This document shows positions 51,677 to 60,530 of a stretch of DNA of 64,000 nt, in pieces; within the stretch, counting starts at the first letter, position 1; each line of letters begins with the position of its first letter. This DNA is from Bradyrhizobium sp. Rc3b (GTDB lineage: Bacteria > Pseudomonadota > Alphaproteobacteria > Rhizobiales > Xanthobacteraceae). Position numbers and translations under genes: made by a program. Below the pieces are notes generated by a model, which was given only the letters and a program-made list of their open reading frames with translations, was not told the origin of the DNA and ran no database searches. Location of the stretch: positions 190,723-254,722 of the forward strand of contig NZ_FOUS01000005.1 in the NCBI RefSeq assembly GCF_900114915.1, in the 5' to 3' direction.

Positions 51677-51845
51677 AGCCGCGCAGCAGCGGGATCGTAG
51701 AGATCTCGCCTGCACCAACGAACGTGCATATGCGCTCCGCTTTACTTCCTCGCACAGCACCGGATCCGAATCTCGACGAGAGTAGGAACGAACATTCCGA
51801 GGGTCGGTTGACGCGCATAGTTTCCCTCAGAGCGCGAGCCCTCCC

Positions 51846-53117
51846 ATGTATCATCACGTCAAAAAACTGATGTTCACCGTGCGTGTCGACGAACCCGATC
51901 CCCGCTTCGGCAATATGCTGCTCGAGCAGTTCGGCGGCGCCAACGGGGAACTCGCGGCCGCGATGCAATACTCGATTCAAGGTTTGAATTGCGAGGACCC
52001 CGACCGCAAGGATCTCTTGATGGATATCGGCACCGAAGAGCTCAGCCATCTCGAAGTCGTCGGTTGTCTCGCACGGATGCATCTTGCGCCTTCGAAGAAC
52101 GACCGCCAGGCGGCGGAAGCCGATCCGCTGATTGCGATCGCCGGCGGCGGCGGCGTCAACCTGTTCAATTCGCAAGGCAATCCCTGGACCGCCGACTATC
52201 TCAAGATCACCGGCGAGCTCGACGTCGACCTCCGCAGCAACATCGCCGCCGAAGCGCGCGCGAAGATCGTCTATGAACGGCTGATCAATTTCTGCGACGA
52301 CGCCGGCAGCAAGGACGCACTCCAGTTCCTGATGACGCGGGAGATCACTCATATGAAGGCGTTCGCGCGAGCGCTCGAAAGCCTGTCGAAGCCGGCCTTC
52401 AGCGTCGGCAGGATCGCGCCGACGCCCGGCCTGGTGAACCAGTACTTCAACGATTCCACCGGCAGCGGTGAGCACGGCGAAATCGACACCCGCGGTCCCT
52501 GGAACGAGGGTGAGGACTGGGTGTTCACGGAATCGCCCGCGCTGCAGTCCGCCGATCCCGGCGCCGGCACGCCGATCGTCACGGAGAGCTCACCGCCCGT
52601 CGACGAAGCCGGCCTGACCGATCTGCTGCTCCATGAACTGCGCGACATTCTCCATGCCGAGAAGCAGTTGACCAAGGCGCTTCCCAAGATGGCGCAGGCC
52701 GCCCGCTTCGACCAGTTGCGGGAATTGTTCGAGCAGCATCTGGCCGAGACCGAGAATCAGATCGAGCGCATCAACGAATGCTTCGAGCTGCTCGGCGAGA
52801 ACGCTCGCGCCAAGCCTTGCAAGGGCATGATGGGCCTCATCGAGGAAGGCCAGGAGGTCATGAAGGAAGGCGAAGAACAAGAGGACGCAGCCGCCGACCT
52901 CGCACTGATTTCTGCGGCTCAACGCGTCGAACATTACGAGATGTCCGGCTATACCACCGCACGCAACCTGGCACAGCAGCTCCGGCATAGCGCAGTGGTC
53001 GCCCTGCTCTCCAAATCCCTCGCCGAAGAGGAAAACGCCGATCTCCTGCTCAATCAGGTCGCGCGATCGCTGATGTCGGTTGCGAAGATGCCTGCCGCTC
53101 TGGAGCAGGCCGAATAG
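51846..53117 (+). CDS. Manganese catalase fused to a DUF892 (YciE/F-type) ferritin-like domain
   Basis: 423 residues in two ferritin-like domains. Residues 1-190 are Mn-catalase: Glu35 (NGELAAAMQYS), Glu65 and His68 (TEELSHLEVV), Glu136 or Glu144 (AEARAKIVYERL) and His169 (REITHMKAFARAL) give the dimanganese ligands. A Gly/Pro-rich linker (about 195-255) leads to a DUF892 domain (about 257-415) with LLHELRDILHAEKQL, HLAETENQIERI and AQRVEHYEMSGY carrying its own Glu/His metal ligands. Removes hydrogen peroxide; the second domain may bind iron. Most relatives encode these domains separately. Start at 51846 has a weak ribosome site. Confidence 0.9.
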   Translation: MYHHVKKLMFTVRVDEPDPRFGNMLLEQFGGANGELAAAMQYSIQGLNCEDPDRKDLLMDIGTEELSHLEVVGCLARMHLAPSKNDRQAAEADPLIAIAGGGGVNLFNSQGNPWTADYLKITGELDVDLRSNIAAEARAKIVYERLINFCDDAGSKDALQFLMTREITHMKAFARALESLSKPAFSVGRIAPTPGLVNQYFNDSTGSGEHGEIDTRGPWNEGEDWVFTESPALQSADPGAGTPIVTESSPPVDEAGLTDLLLHELRDILHAEKQLTKALPKMAQAARFDQLRELFEQHLAETENQIERINECFELLGENARAKPCKGMMGLIEEGQEVMKEGEEQEDAAADLALISAAQRVEHYEMSGYTTARNLAQQLRHSAVVALLSKSLAEEENADLLLNQVARSLMSVAKMPAALEQAE

Positions 53118-53267
53118 GAAGCGCCTGGCGCAACGCACCGGCGCACTGAATGAAACCGCCTCGCGCCGTCGCGCGAGGCGGCCGGCCATGGATACGGTAC
53201 GATCATTCGTGCCGGTGGCACACACCTTGCCTCTCGATACCGGACAATTGCCGGACAGGAGGCCCCC

Positions 53268-54890
53268 ATGAGCAGTTCACCCTTCCATATCAGCCGCCGC
53301 AGCGTGGTGCTCGGCGGCGTGGGTGCCGCCGGCATCAGCGCCGTCGCGCCTTCCTTCGCCTGGGCGCGGGGCCGGAGCGAGACGCTGCTGGTGGTGCAGG
53401 AGCTGGGTCCGAACTCGCTGGACATGCAGGGCGTCGGCTCCAACCAGACCGTGAACGGGCTATCGTGGAATTGCTACGACCGCCTGCTCTCCTACGCCTC
53501 CAAGACGCTGCCGGACGGAACGCTGTCGTATGATCGCGAGAGGCTCGCGCCCGAACTCGCCGAGAGCTGGGAGGTCGCGGCCGACGGCATGTCCTGCACC
53601 TTCCGCCTGCGAAAAGATGCAAAATTCCACGACGGGACGCCGGTTACGGCCAAGGACGTGAAATGGTCGTTCGACCGCGCGGTGAAGGTCGGCGGCTTTC
53701 CGACCTTCCAGATGTCGGCGGGATCGCTGGAAAAGCCCGAGCAGTTCGTAGTCGTCGACGATCACACTTTCCGCATCGACTATGTCCGCAAGGACAAGAT
53801 GCTGCTGTTCAACGTCGCCGTCGTGGTGCCGTTCATCATCAATTCCGAGCTGGCGAAGAAAAATGCGACGGTTGAAGACCCGTGGGCGCTGGCGTGGCTG
53901 AAGAACAACGAGGCCGGCGGCGGCGCCTACAGGATCGAGAGCTGGAAGCCCGGCAGCGAGACCGTGCTGGCGCGCTTCGACGACTGGAAGAGCGGACCGT
54001 TGCCGAAGATCAGGCGCGTGATCGCACGCGACGTTCCCTCCGGCGGCACGCGCCGCGCCATGCTGGAGCGAGGCGATGCGGACTTGTCGAGCGGCTTTGC
54101 GCCGCGCGATTTCGACCAGCTGATCAGGGAAGGCAAGGTCAGGGTGTCGGGCGTGCCGATCCCCAATGCGCTCTGGTACGTTGCTCTGAACACCGCAAAG
54201 CCGCCGTTCGACAACGCCAAGCTGCGCCAGGCCATCGCCTGGGCGATGCCGTATGAGCAGATCCAGAGCAGCGCGTTCTTCGGCCGCGCCGTTCCCATGT
54301 ACGGCGGCGCCGCCGACGTTTCAAAGCCGGTTTGGCCGCAGCCGTTTCCCTATGTCACCGATCTCGACAAGGCCAAGGCGTTGATGAAGGAAGCCGGCTT
54401 CGCCTCTGGCCTGGAGACGACCTTGTCGCTCGACACAGGCACCGCGACCGTCGGCGAGCCGACCGCGATCCTGATCCAGGAGAACCTCGCCAAGATCGGG
54501 ATCAAGGCGGGAATCGAAAAGACCCCCGGCGCAAACTGGCGGACGACGCTGAATAAAAAAGAGCTGCCGCTTGCGCTCAACCGTTTCAGCGGCTGGCTCG
54601 ATTATCCCGAATATTACTTCTACTGGAATTTCCACGGCAACAACTCGATCTTCAACATCTCCTCCTACCAGAACAAGGAGATGGACGCGCTGATCGACAA
54701 GGCCCGCTTCACCGCGGACGCGGCCGAGTACGACCAGTGCGTGAAGGACTTCATCGCGCTCTGCATGCGCGACGTGCCGATCGTTCCGCTCAACCAGCCG
54801 ATCCACGACGTCGCCATGCAGAAGGCCGTCACCGGCTACGAGTTCTGGTTTCACCGCGAGCCGGACTACCGTCAGTATGTGAAAAGCTAG
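53268..54890 (+). CDS. Tat-exported ABC transporter substrate-binding protein, family 5
   Basis: 540 residues, GGAGG ribosome site. Twin-arginine signal SRRSVVLGGVGAAG (about 9-22) with cleavage near FAWARG. SBP_bac_5 fold: LAPELAESWEVAADGMSCTF, LRKDAKFHDGTPVTAKDVKW (about 114-133), LRQAIAWAMPYEQI. Such proteins bind oligopeptides, nickel, opines or glutathione. No permease or ATPase gene is next to it, so it is an orphan here. Its last four bases overlap the convergent NagZ-like gene. Confidence 0.92.
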   Translation: MSSSPFHISRRSVVLGGVGAAGISAVAPSFAWARGRSETLLVVQELGPNSLDMQGVGSNQTVNGLSWNCYDRLLSYASKTLPDGTLSYDRERLAPELAESWEVAADGMSCTFRLRKDAKFHDGTPVTAKDVKWSFDRAVKVGGFPTFQMSAGSLEKPEQFVVVDDHTFRIDYVRKDKMLLFNVAVVVPFIINSELAKKNATVEDPWALAWLKNNEAGGGAYRIESWKPGSETVLARFDDWKSGPLPKIRRVIARDVPSGGTRRAMLERGDADLSSGFAPRDFDQLIREGKVRVSGVPIPNALWYVALNTAKPPFDNAKLRQAIAWAMPYEQIQSSAFFGRAVPMYGGAADVSKPVWPQPFPYVTDLDKAKALMKEAGFASGLETTLSLDTGTATVGEPTAILIQENLAKIGIKAGIEKTPGANWRTTLNKKELPLALNRFSGWLDYPEYYFYWNFHGNNSIFNISSYQNKEMDALIDKARFTADAAEYDQCVKDFIALCMRDVPIVPLNQPIHDVAMQKAVTGYEFWFHREPDYRQYVKS

Positions 54891-56230
54891 TCCTGGCGGG
54901 CGAGGCTGATCGCGCCCGAGCCTACGAGTGCCTGCTCGATCGGAAATCCTCTTTCCAGACGCGTCGCGCTTGCGCGCAGCATCGCCGCATCGAGCCGGCC
55001 CTGCCGCCAGCCGTCCAGAGCGCAGGCGAAGACGCGGTAGAACTGCGTTCCGTCATAGGCGACCAGCAGCAGGTCGACGCCGGCATTGATCGCCTCGACC
55101 ACGGCCTTGCAGACGTCGTTCTGGTAGATCGCCCCCATCACGAGGTCGTCGGTCATCACCATGCCCTGGTAGCCCCATTTGTCCCGGAGAATGCCATCGA
55201 CGACGCGCTTGGAATGCGAGGCCGCACGGTCGGGATCGACCGCGGTCAGCGTGACATGGCCGACCATCAGCGCGCTACGCGAATGCGACAGCACCTCGCG
55301 GAACGGAAGCCAGTCGGTGGCTTCCAATTCCCCAACCGGTGTATCGAGATTGGCACTGAAATGATGCGTGTCGTTGCGCACGCGGCCGATGCCCGGAAAA
55401 TGCTTGAGCGTGGCACCGACGCCGGATTCTTCCAGCCCGCGGACATAGGCACTTGCGATCGTGCTGACGACAGCAGGATCGGTTGCAATTGCGCGCTGGC
55501 CGATCAGCGTGTGGAAATCGAGACGGTTGCGCCTCGCCGGCGGCTTGAGGTCGAGCACCGGCGCGAGATTGAGGTTGACGCCAAGCGCACTGAGCTCGTG
55601 TCCGTGAATGCGGCCGAATTCTTCGGCTTTGGCTTGCTGGTCGTCGGGCGCCAGCCCGGTGAGCGTCGCCAGCGCCGGCACCTTGGTCAGCGGCGGGGCA
55701 AGATGCCCGACGATGCCGCCTTCCTGGTCGGCAGCGACGACCAGCGGCGGCAGGCCCGCCGCGCGCCGCTTGTCCTGAAGCGCCGAGATTTCGGCACGTA
55801 GCGCCGCAATCGTCCGGCCCCGGATGTTGTGCCGGGTCACGTAGACGCCGCCGATCAATCCCTGCTCGGCCAGCCGCGCGACCTCGGGAAACGAGGAATA
55901 GCCGACCATGAAATGAGGCCCGAGCTGTCGCGCCTCGGCGGCGCTTGCGCCGAGAACGTCGTGCTTGCGCAGCTCGAACTTCAGATGTGCCGCGGACATC
56001 AGGAGCGGCGACAAGCACCAGAGCGTGACGAGCAGCTTGCCCGCGATACTACGCCAGCGCCCGCGGCGCAGCAGGAGAACGACGATCGCGATGCTTGCGA
56101 CGACAAGCGCGATGTTTCCGGCGCCGCGCAACGGGACCAGATAGGGATCGTTCTTGTTCGCGGCCGCGAATGCGACCACAGGCGCGGCAAGCCAGAGCAG
56201 GATGAGACCGATACGGCGGAGGAATTGCAT
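54887..56230 (-). CDS. Glycoside hydrolase family 3, NagZ-like, membrane-anchored
   Basis: 447 residues. Two or three hydrophobic segments in the first 85 residues (GLILLWLAAPVVAFAA, GNIALVVASIAIVVLLL, LLVTLWCLSPLLMSAA) precede a GH3 TIM barrel: PPLVVAADQEGGIVGHL, GVNLNLAPVLDL, KHFPGIGRVRNDTHHF (with the Asp-x-His general acid/base loop of NagZ) and MVMTDDLVMGAIY (nucleophile Asp). NagZ proteins are usually soluble cytosolic beta-N-acetylglucosaminidases; the membrane part here suggests another location. Possible role in peptidoglycan or chitooligosaccharide turnover. The variant KHFPGIG replaces the usual KHFPGHG. Confidence 0.88.
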   Translation of the reverse strand: MQFLRRIGLILLWLAAPVVAFAAANKNDPYLVPLRGAGNIALVVASIAIVVLLLRRGRWRSIAGKLLVTLWCLSPLLMSAAHLKFELRKHDVLGASAAEARQLGPHFMVGYSSFPEVARLAEQGLIGGVYVTRHNIRGRTIAALRAEISALQDKRRAAGLPPLVVAADQEGGIVGHLAPPLTKVPALATLTGLAPDDQQAKAEEFGRIHGHELSALGVNLNLAPVLDLKPPARRNRLDFHTLIGQRAIATDPAVVSTIASAYVRGLEESGVGATLKHFPGIGRVRNDTHHFSANLDTPVGELEATDWLPFREVLSHSRSALMVGHVTLTAVDPDRAASHSKRVVDGILRDKWGYQGMVMTDDLVMGAIYQNDVCKAVVEAINAGVDLLLVAYDGTQFYRVFACALDGWRQGRLDAAMLRASATRLERGFPIEQALVGSGAISLARQD

Positions 56231-56418
56231 GATGCATCACGCGCTGGGAGTGGCGATGCTTCGCACCTATCAAAGCGATTTGCGCTGGGCGAGAGGCAAA
56301 AGCGCGCCTGCACGAAAACTGCAAAAGACTCCTGAAACCGTGCAGACGATGATCCCGGCTTCTGCACAAGCACCGTTCAGACTTCGTGATGCCACCCATC
56401 ACGAAAGGTCTTCTGGAC

Positions 56419-57927
56419 ATGACGAGCCTGGCTTCGACGATAGCAGCGGACCTCCAGCCGCTCAGGCATTCCTCCATTCCGGCCAAGCTCGGCCTCGCGC
56501 TGGTGCTGGCCGCACTGGCGGACTGGCTGTTCTATGGCCACCGGATCGGCCTATCGCTGGCCCTCTTTGCCGTCGCCACGGCTTGCGTGTCGGTGCTCTT
56601 CAATCACGCGGCCCTGAACCTGCGGCGCGCCCTGATCGCCACAGCCATTCTCATCGCCGGCCTCGCACCGGCCGTCGAGGAGCTCAACGCGATCTCGTTG
56701 CTGATCCTCGGCGCGGCTCTGCTTATCGCCCTGCTGCTGGCGACCAATCCGGAGACGACCGGGCTCGCCGACCGCGTCCGCGCGCTACGCAACTTCGTCC
56801 TGCTCGGCCCCTTCAGGTTCTTCCTCGATGCGCCTCAGGGGTTCAACGCGTCGGCGCTGACCCGCGGCATCGCGCGCTGGCTGCTCCCGGCAGCACTCAG
56901 CACGGTCTTCGTCGCGCTGTTCGCCGCGGCCAATCCGGTGATCGAGCAATGGGTGTCCCTGCTCAATCCGAAACTCATCCTCCAATATATCAGCATCCCG
57001 CGCGCACTGTTCTGGGCCTTGATGCTGGCGTTGGTCTGGCCGTTCATCCATGTGCGCTGGCGGCGCAAATCCATAGTCGCCACCGCCGTCGCGGACGGAC
57101 CTGTGCCGCCGCCGCTCCCGCCGCTGGTCTCGGCGGAGTTTCTTGGCCCCTCCACCATCCTGCGCTCGTTGATCCTGTTCAACCTGCTGTTCGCGGCGCA
57201 GTCCATTCTCGACGGCATCTATCTCTGGGGCCATATGGCGCTGCCGGACAATCTGACCTATGCGGGCTATGCGCATCGCGGCGCCTATCCGCTGATCGTG
57301 ACCGCCCTGCTCGCGGCGGCTTTCGTGCTTGTTGCGATGCGCCCGGGCGGGCCGGCTGAGAAATCGCCAGTGATCCGCCCGCTGGTCTATCTCTGGGTCG
57401 GGCAAAACGTGCTTCTCGTCGCCTCCTCCATCCTTCGCCTCAACCTCTACGTCGACATCTACATGCTGACCTACTGGCGGATCGCGGCCTTCATCTGGAT
57501 GGGGCTGGTCGCGCTCGGACTGGTCCTGATCGTGACCCGCATCGCCCTCAACCGGTCCAACCAATGGCTCGTGGGCGTCAATCTGATCGCGCTCGCGATC
57601 GTGCTCTATGGCTGCTCACTCGTGAACTTCGATGCCTTCATTGCCGACTACAATGTCAGCCACAGCCGGGAAGCATCGGGCAACGGCGTGCAGATCGACA
57701 TCGACTATCTCCTGACGCTCGGACCGCAGGCACTCCCCGCCATCGACAGGGCCATCGCACTTCGGCCCGGCGCCAGCGAGAGCTGTCTTGTGTCGCGACG
57801 CGACCGCCTTGTAGAACAGCAGCGTCAGGATCTGGCCTGGCGGAGCTGGGGCTTTCGGAGCTGGCGACTGCAGCGCAGGCTGGACGCGCAGGCGAAAGAT
57901 CAGACCGGCAGCCGGCCGGCAGGGTGA
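56419..57927 (+). CDS. DUF4173/DUF4153-type multi-pass membrane protein
   Basis: About 502 residues from the ATG at 56419 (ATG at 56389 also possible). Ten to twelve membrane segments, e.g. LGLALVLAALADWLFYG, LILGAALLIALLLA, ILRSLILFNLLFAAQSILD with the DUF4173-type continuation DGIYLWGHMALPDNLTYAGYAHRGAYPLI (in parts about 270-300), and IYMLTYWRIAAFIWMGL. The C-terminal third is soluble (LGPQALPAIDRAIALRPG). Function unknown. Only 12 bases separate it from a response regulator gene, so it is in one operon with a two-component system and may be its sensor accessory or output. Confidence 0.85.
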   Translation: MTSLASTIAADLQPLRHSSIPAKLGLALVLAALADWLFYGHRIGLSLALFAVATACVSVLFNHAALNLRRALIATAILIAGLAPAVEELNAISLLILGAALLIALLLATNPETTGLADRVRALRNFVLLGPFRFFLDAPQGFNASALTRGIARWLLPAALSTVFVALFAAANPVIEQWVSLLNPKLILQYISIPRALFWALMLALVWPFIHVRWRRKSIVATAVADGPVPPPLPPLVSAEFLGPSTILRSLILFNLLFAAQSILDGIYLWGHMALPDNLTYAGYAHRGAYPLIVTALLAAAFVLVAMRPGGPAEKSPVIRPLVYLWVGQNVLLVASSILRLNLYVDIYMLTYWRIAAFIWMGLVALGLVLIVTRIALNRSNQWLVGVNLIALAIVLYGCSLVNFDAFIADYNVSHSREASGNGVQIDIDYLLTLGPQALPAIDRAIALRPGASESCLVSRRDRLVEQQRQDLAWRSWGFRSWRLQRRLDAQAKDQTGSRPAG

Positions 57928-57939
57928 GCGGAGACTTTC

Positions 57940-58644
57940 TTGGCGCATCGCATTCTCATCGTCGACGACGAAGGCCATATCCGCGAGGTCATCCGCGTTG
58001 CGCTGAAGAAGGCCGGCATGGACGTGATCGAGGCCCGCGACGGCAAGGAGGCGCTCAGCCGCTTTGCCGCCGACAGGCCCGATCTGATCGTGCTCGACAT
58101 CGGTATGCCCGAGTTCGACGGCCTCGATGTCTGCCGCGAGATCCGCAAGACGTCCGACGTGCCGATCCTGTTCCTGTCGGCGCGCGACGAGGAGATCGAC
58201 CGCATCCTCGGCCTCGAGATCGGCGGCGACGACTACGTGACGAAGCCGTTCAGCCCGCGCGAGCTGGTGGCGCGGGTCAACGTGATCCTGCGCCGGCTCA
58301 GTCCGCGCAACGGCGAGATCAAGGCGGGTCCCACCGCGCTGTCGCAAGGCGGCCTGCTGATCGATCCCGAGCAGCATGTCGCGACCTTTGCCGGCACGCC
58401 GCTGAAGCTGACCGCGATCGAGTTCGGCATCCTGCGTGCGTTCCTGACCCGACCGACCTCGGTGTTCAACCGCGAGCAGCTGATGCGGGCGGCCTATCAG
58501 CTCAACATCCAGGTCTCCGACCGCACCATCGACAGCCACATCCGCAACATCCGAGCCAAGCTCGCCGCGCTGGCCTGCGACAACGTGATCGAGACCATCC
58601 ACGGCGTCGGCTTCAAGCTCGGCCGCTGCGAGAAAGCGGCATGA
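57940..58644 (+). CDS. OmpR/PhoB-family response regulator
   Basis: 234 residues, TTG start preceded by GAGCGGAGAC. Receiver domain with Asp9/Asp10, phospho-acceptor Asp53 (LIVLDIGMPEFDG) and Lys102 (DDYVTKPF), then the winged-helix DNA-binding domain (about 135-228: TAIEFGILRAFLTRPTSVFN, DRTIDSHIRNIRAKL, IHGVGFKL). Its stop overlaps the start of the kinase gene (ATGA), so the two are translated together. The pair resembles CreB/CreC, but I do not assign the symbol. Confidence 0.94.
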   Translation: MAHRILIVDDEGHIREVIRVALKKAGMDVIEARDGKEALSRFAADRPDLIVLDIGMPEFDGLDVCREIRKTSDVPILFLSARDEEIDRILGLEIGGDDYVTKPFSPRELVARVNVILRRLSPRNGEIKAGPTALSQGGLLIDPEQHVATFAGTPLKLTAIEFGILRAFLTRPTSVFNREQLMRAAYQLNIQVSDRTIDSHIRNIRAKLAALACDNVIETIHGVGFKLGRCEKAA

Positions 58645-60227
58645 GCGCGGCGCCCGACAAATGGCGGCCGTCGCTGGCCCTCGTGATCTTCACGGTGCTG
58701 ACCACCGTAGGCGTGCTGCCGCTGGTCGGCCTGTTCTTCTTCCGCCTCTATGACAACCAGTTAATCCGCCAGACCCAGGCCGAGCTGATCGCGCAAAGCC
58801 GCGTGCTGGCGACGATCTATGCACAGGAGGTCACGGCCAGGCTCGACAGCGGCCTGACGCTCGGCGCCGAGGTGCCGCCGAACGTGCTGCCCGACCCCGG
58901 CGACCAGGTCACCCCGATCCGCCCCGCGCTCGATCTCACCGCCAACGATCTGCTGCGCCGGCGGCCGGATGCGCAAGCCGCGTCTCATCCGTCGCAGGCG
59001 GCCTATGTCGAGATCGGCGCAAGGCTGACGCCGATCATCCGCGAGACCCAGAAGGTAACGCTGGCGGGCTTCCGCATCCTCGATCCGCAGGGCGTCGTCA
59101 TCGCCGGGCGGCAGGAGGTCGGCCAATCGCTCGCCCATATCGAGGAGGTCGCGGACGCGCTGCACGGGCAATACCGCGCCACCTTGCGCAACCGCGTGCC
59201 GGACAAGCCGCCGCCGCCGATCTATTCCTTCAGCCGCGGCCTCGGCGTGCACGTGTTCTCGGCGATGCCCGTCATCGTCAACAACCGCGTCGCCGGCGTG
59301 ATCTACACCACGCGGACGCCGAGTAACATCTTCGACCATCTTTATCAGGAGCGCGCCAAGTTCGTGCTGGCCGGGCTCGCCGTCATCCTCGGCACGATCG
59401 CGATCGGCCTGGTGTTCTCGCGCACCATCACCCTGCCGATGCGCGAGCTGATCGACCGTGCCGCACGGATCGGCCGCGGCGACCGCGAGGCCTTCCAGCC
59501 GCTCCGGCATTACGGCACGCGCGAGTTCGCCCAGCTCTCGCACAGCTTCCTCGGCATGGCCGAGCAGCTGGCGCGACGTTCCGACTATATCGCGACATTC
59601 TCGGCCCATCTCACCCACGAGCTGAAATCACCGCTGACCTCGATCAAGGGCGCGGCCGAGCTGCTGCAGGATTCGTATCAAGGCAGGTCTGACGGACTGA
59701 CGCCGGCCGAGCAGAAGACGTTCATCGCCAACATCCTGTCCGACACTCAGCGGTTGGAGGCGATGGCGCAGCGGCTGCGCGATCTGGCGCGCGCCGAGAG
59801 CCTGCCGCAGAACGAGCGCACGGAGCTTGCACCCGTCATCGCCGATCTCAGGAACAGGTTTCCGGCAAGCTCCATCGAGGCCAGCGGCAGCCTCGACCGG
59901 GCGATCGGCATGTCCAGCGAAAAGGCGCTGATCGTGCTGTCGCATCTCGCCGACAACGCGATGCGGCACAAGGCCGGGACGATCAGGCTGCATGCTGTGG
60001 ACGAGCGCACGACCCTGCGTCTGACGGTGAGCAATGACGGCGAGCCGATCTCGGCACCGAACCGCGACAGGATTTTTGATGCCTTCTTCACCACCCGCCG
60101 CGACCAGGGCGGCACCGGGATGGGGCTTGCGATCGCGCGGGCGGTGATGGCGAGCCATGGCGGCTCGATCAGGCTGAAGCCGACCGACGAGGGCGCGGCC
60201 TTCGAGCTACAATTCCCTGTCGCCTGA
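58641..60227 (+). CDS. Membrane sensor histidine kinase
   Basis: 528 residues from the ATG at 58641. Membrane segments about 12-35 and 241-260 bracket a periplasmic sensor of about 200 residues (LAGFRILDPQGVVIAGRQEV suggests a Cache/CHASE-type fold), then HAMP (about 261-315), HisKA with His326 (SAHLTHELKSPLTSIKG) and HATPase with Asn439 (LSHLADNAMRHKAG) and GGTGMGLAIARAVMASHGGS. All catalytic boxes are intact. Partner of the response regulator that overlaps it; third gene of the DUF4173 operon. The resemblance to CreC is general. Confidence 0.94.
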   Translation: MSAAPDKWRPSLALVIFTVLTTVGVLPLVGLFFFRLYDNQLIRQTQAELIAQSRVLATIYAQEVTARLDSGLTLGAEVPPNVLPDPGDQVTPIRPALDLTANDLLRRRPDAQAASHPSQAAYVEIGARLTPIIRETQKVTLAGFRILDPQGVVIAGRQEVGQSLAHIEEVADALHGQYRATLRNRVPDKPPPPIYSFSRGLGVHVFSAMPVIVNNRVAGVIYTTRTPSNIFDHLYQERAKFVLAGLAVILGTIAIGLVFSRTITLPMRELIDRAARIGRGDREAFQPLRHYGTREFAQLSHSFLGMAEQLARRSDYIATFSAHLTHELKSPLTSIKGAAELLQDSYQGRSDGLTPAEQKTFIANILSDTQRLEAMAQRLRDLARAESLPQNERTELAPVIADLRNRFPASSIEASGSLDRAIGMSSEKALIVLSHLADNAMRHKAGTIRLHAVDERTTLRLTVSNDGEPISAPNRDRIFDAFFTTRRDQGGTGMGLAIARAVMASHGGSIRLKPTDEGAAFELQFPVA

Positions 60228-60262
60228 GGCGCGATGAGGTCATCGCCCCTCAGCTTTTATTT

Positions 60263-60311
60263 GGGCATGATCTGTTCGGAAAACCGCTTCACACTTTTCC
60301 GGATCATGCCC
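60263..60311. repeat. Short palindromic repeat (GGGCATGATC family)
   Basis: GGGCATGATC at the left and GATCATGCCC at the right, with inner GGAAAA...TTTTCC arms; about 49 bases. I recognise this hairpin as frequent between genes in Bradyrhizobium and relatives. It could terminate the kinase operon; its last base overlaps the stop codon of the small leftward gene. Confidence 0.72.
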
Positions 60312-60451
60312 TAGATCGCAAACACCCACGCCGCGACGATTGTGCCGATGGTGACGAGACCAGCGATGGTCCAGCCAGCGGCATATTCCAGCTCAGGATG
60401 ACCGGTCGCCCGCATGATCTCTGCCGGATCGGCGGTATGCTTGTGTGCCAT
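60311..60451 (-). CDS. Small single-span membrane protein, 46 residues
   Basis: From the ATG at 60451 with GCGAGG six bases upstream: MAHKHTADPAEIMRATGHPE, then one hydrophobic segment (WTIAGLVTIGTIVAAWVFAI) ending the protein. A longer frame to 60532 lacks a ribosome site. No known domain. Composition and the ribosome site suggest a real small membrane protein. Divergent from alkB with an 80-base gap. Confidence 0.55.
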   Translation of the reverse strand: MAHKHTADPAEIMRATGHPELEYAAGWTIAGLVTIGTIVAAWVFAI

Positions 60452-60530
60452 GACAGCCTCGCACGTTTCTTCCCGCGTCATATGTAAGTCGCACCAGCCG
60501 CCATTAGGTTCCATCACGGAAATGCGAGGC

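Noticed and set aside
57564..58640. Long 5' extension of the histidine kinase frame
   Set aside because: The first 359 codons run out of frame through the DUF4173 and response-regulator genes; the ATG at 58641 overlaps the regulator stop and begins a normal kinase.
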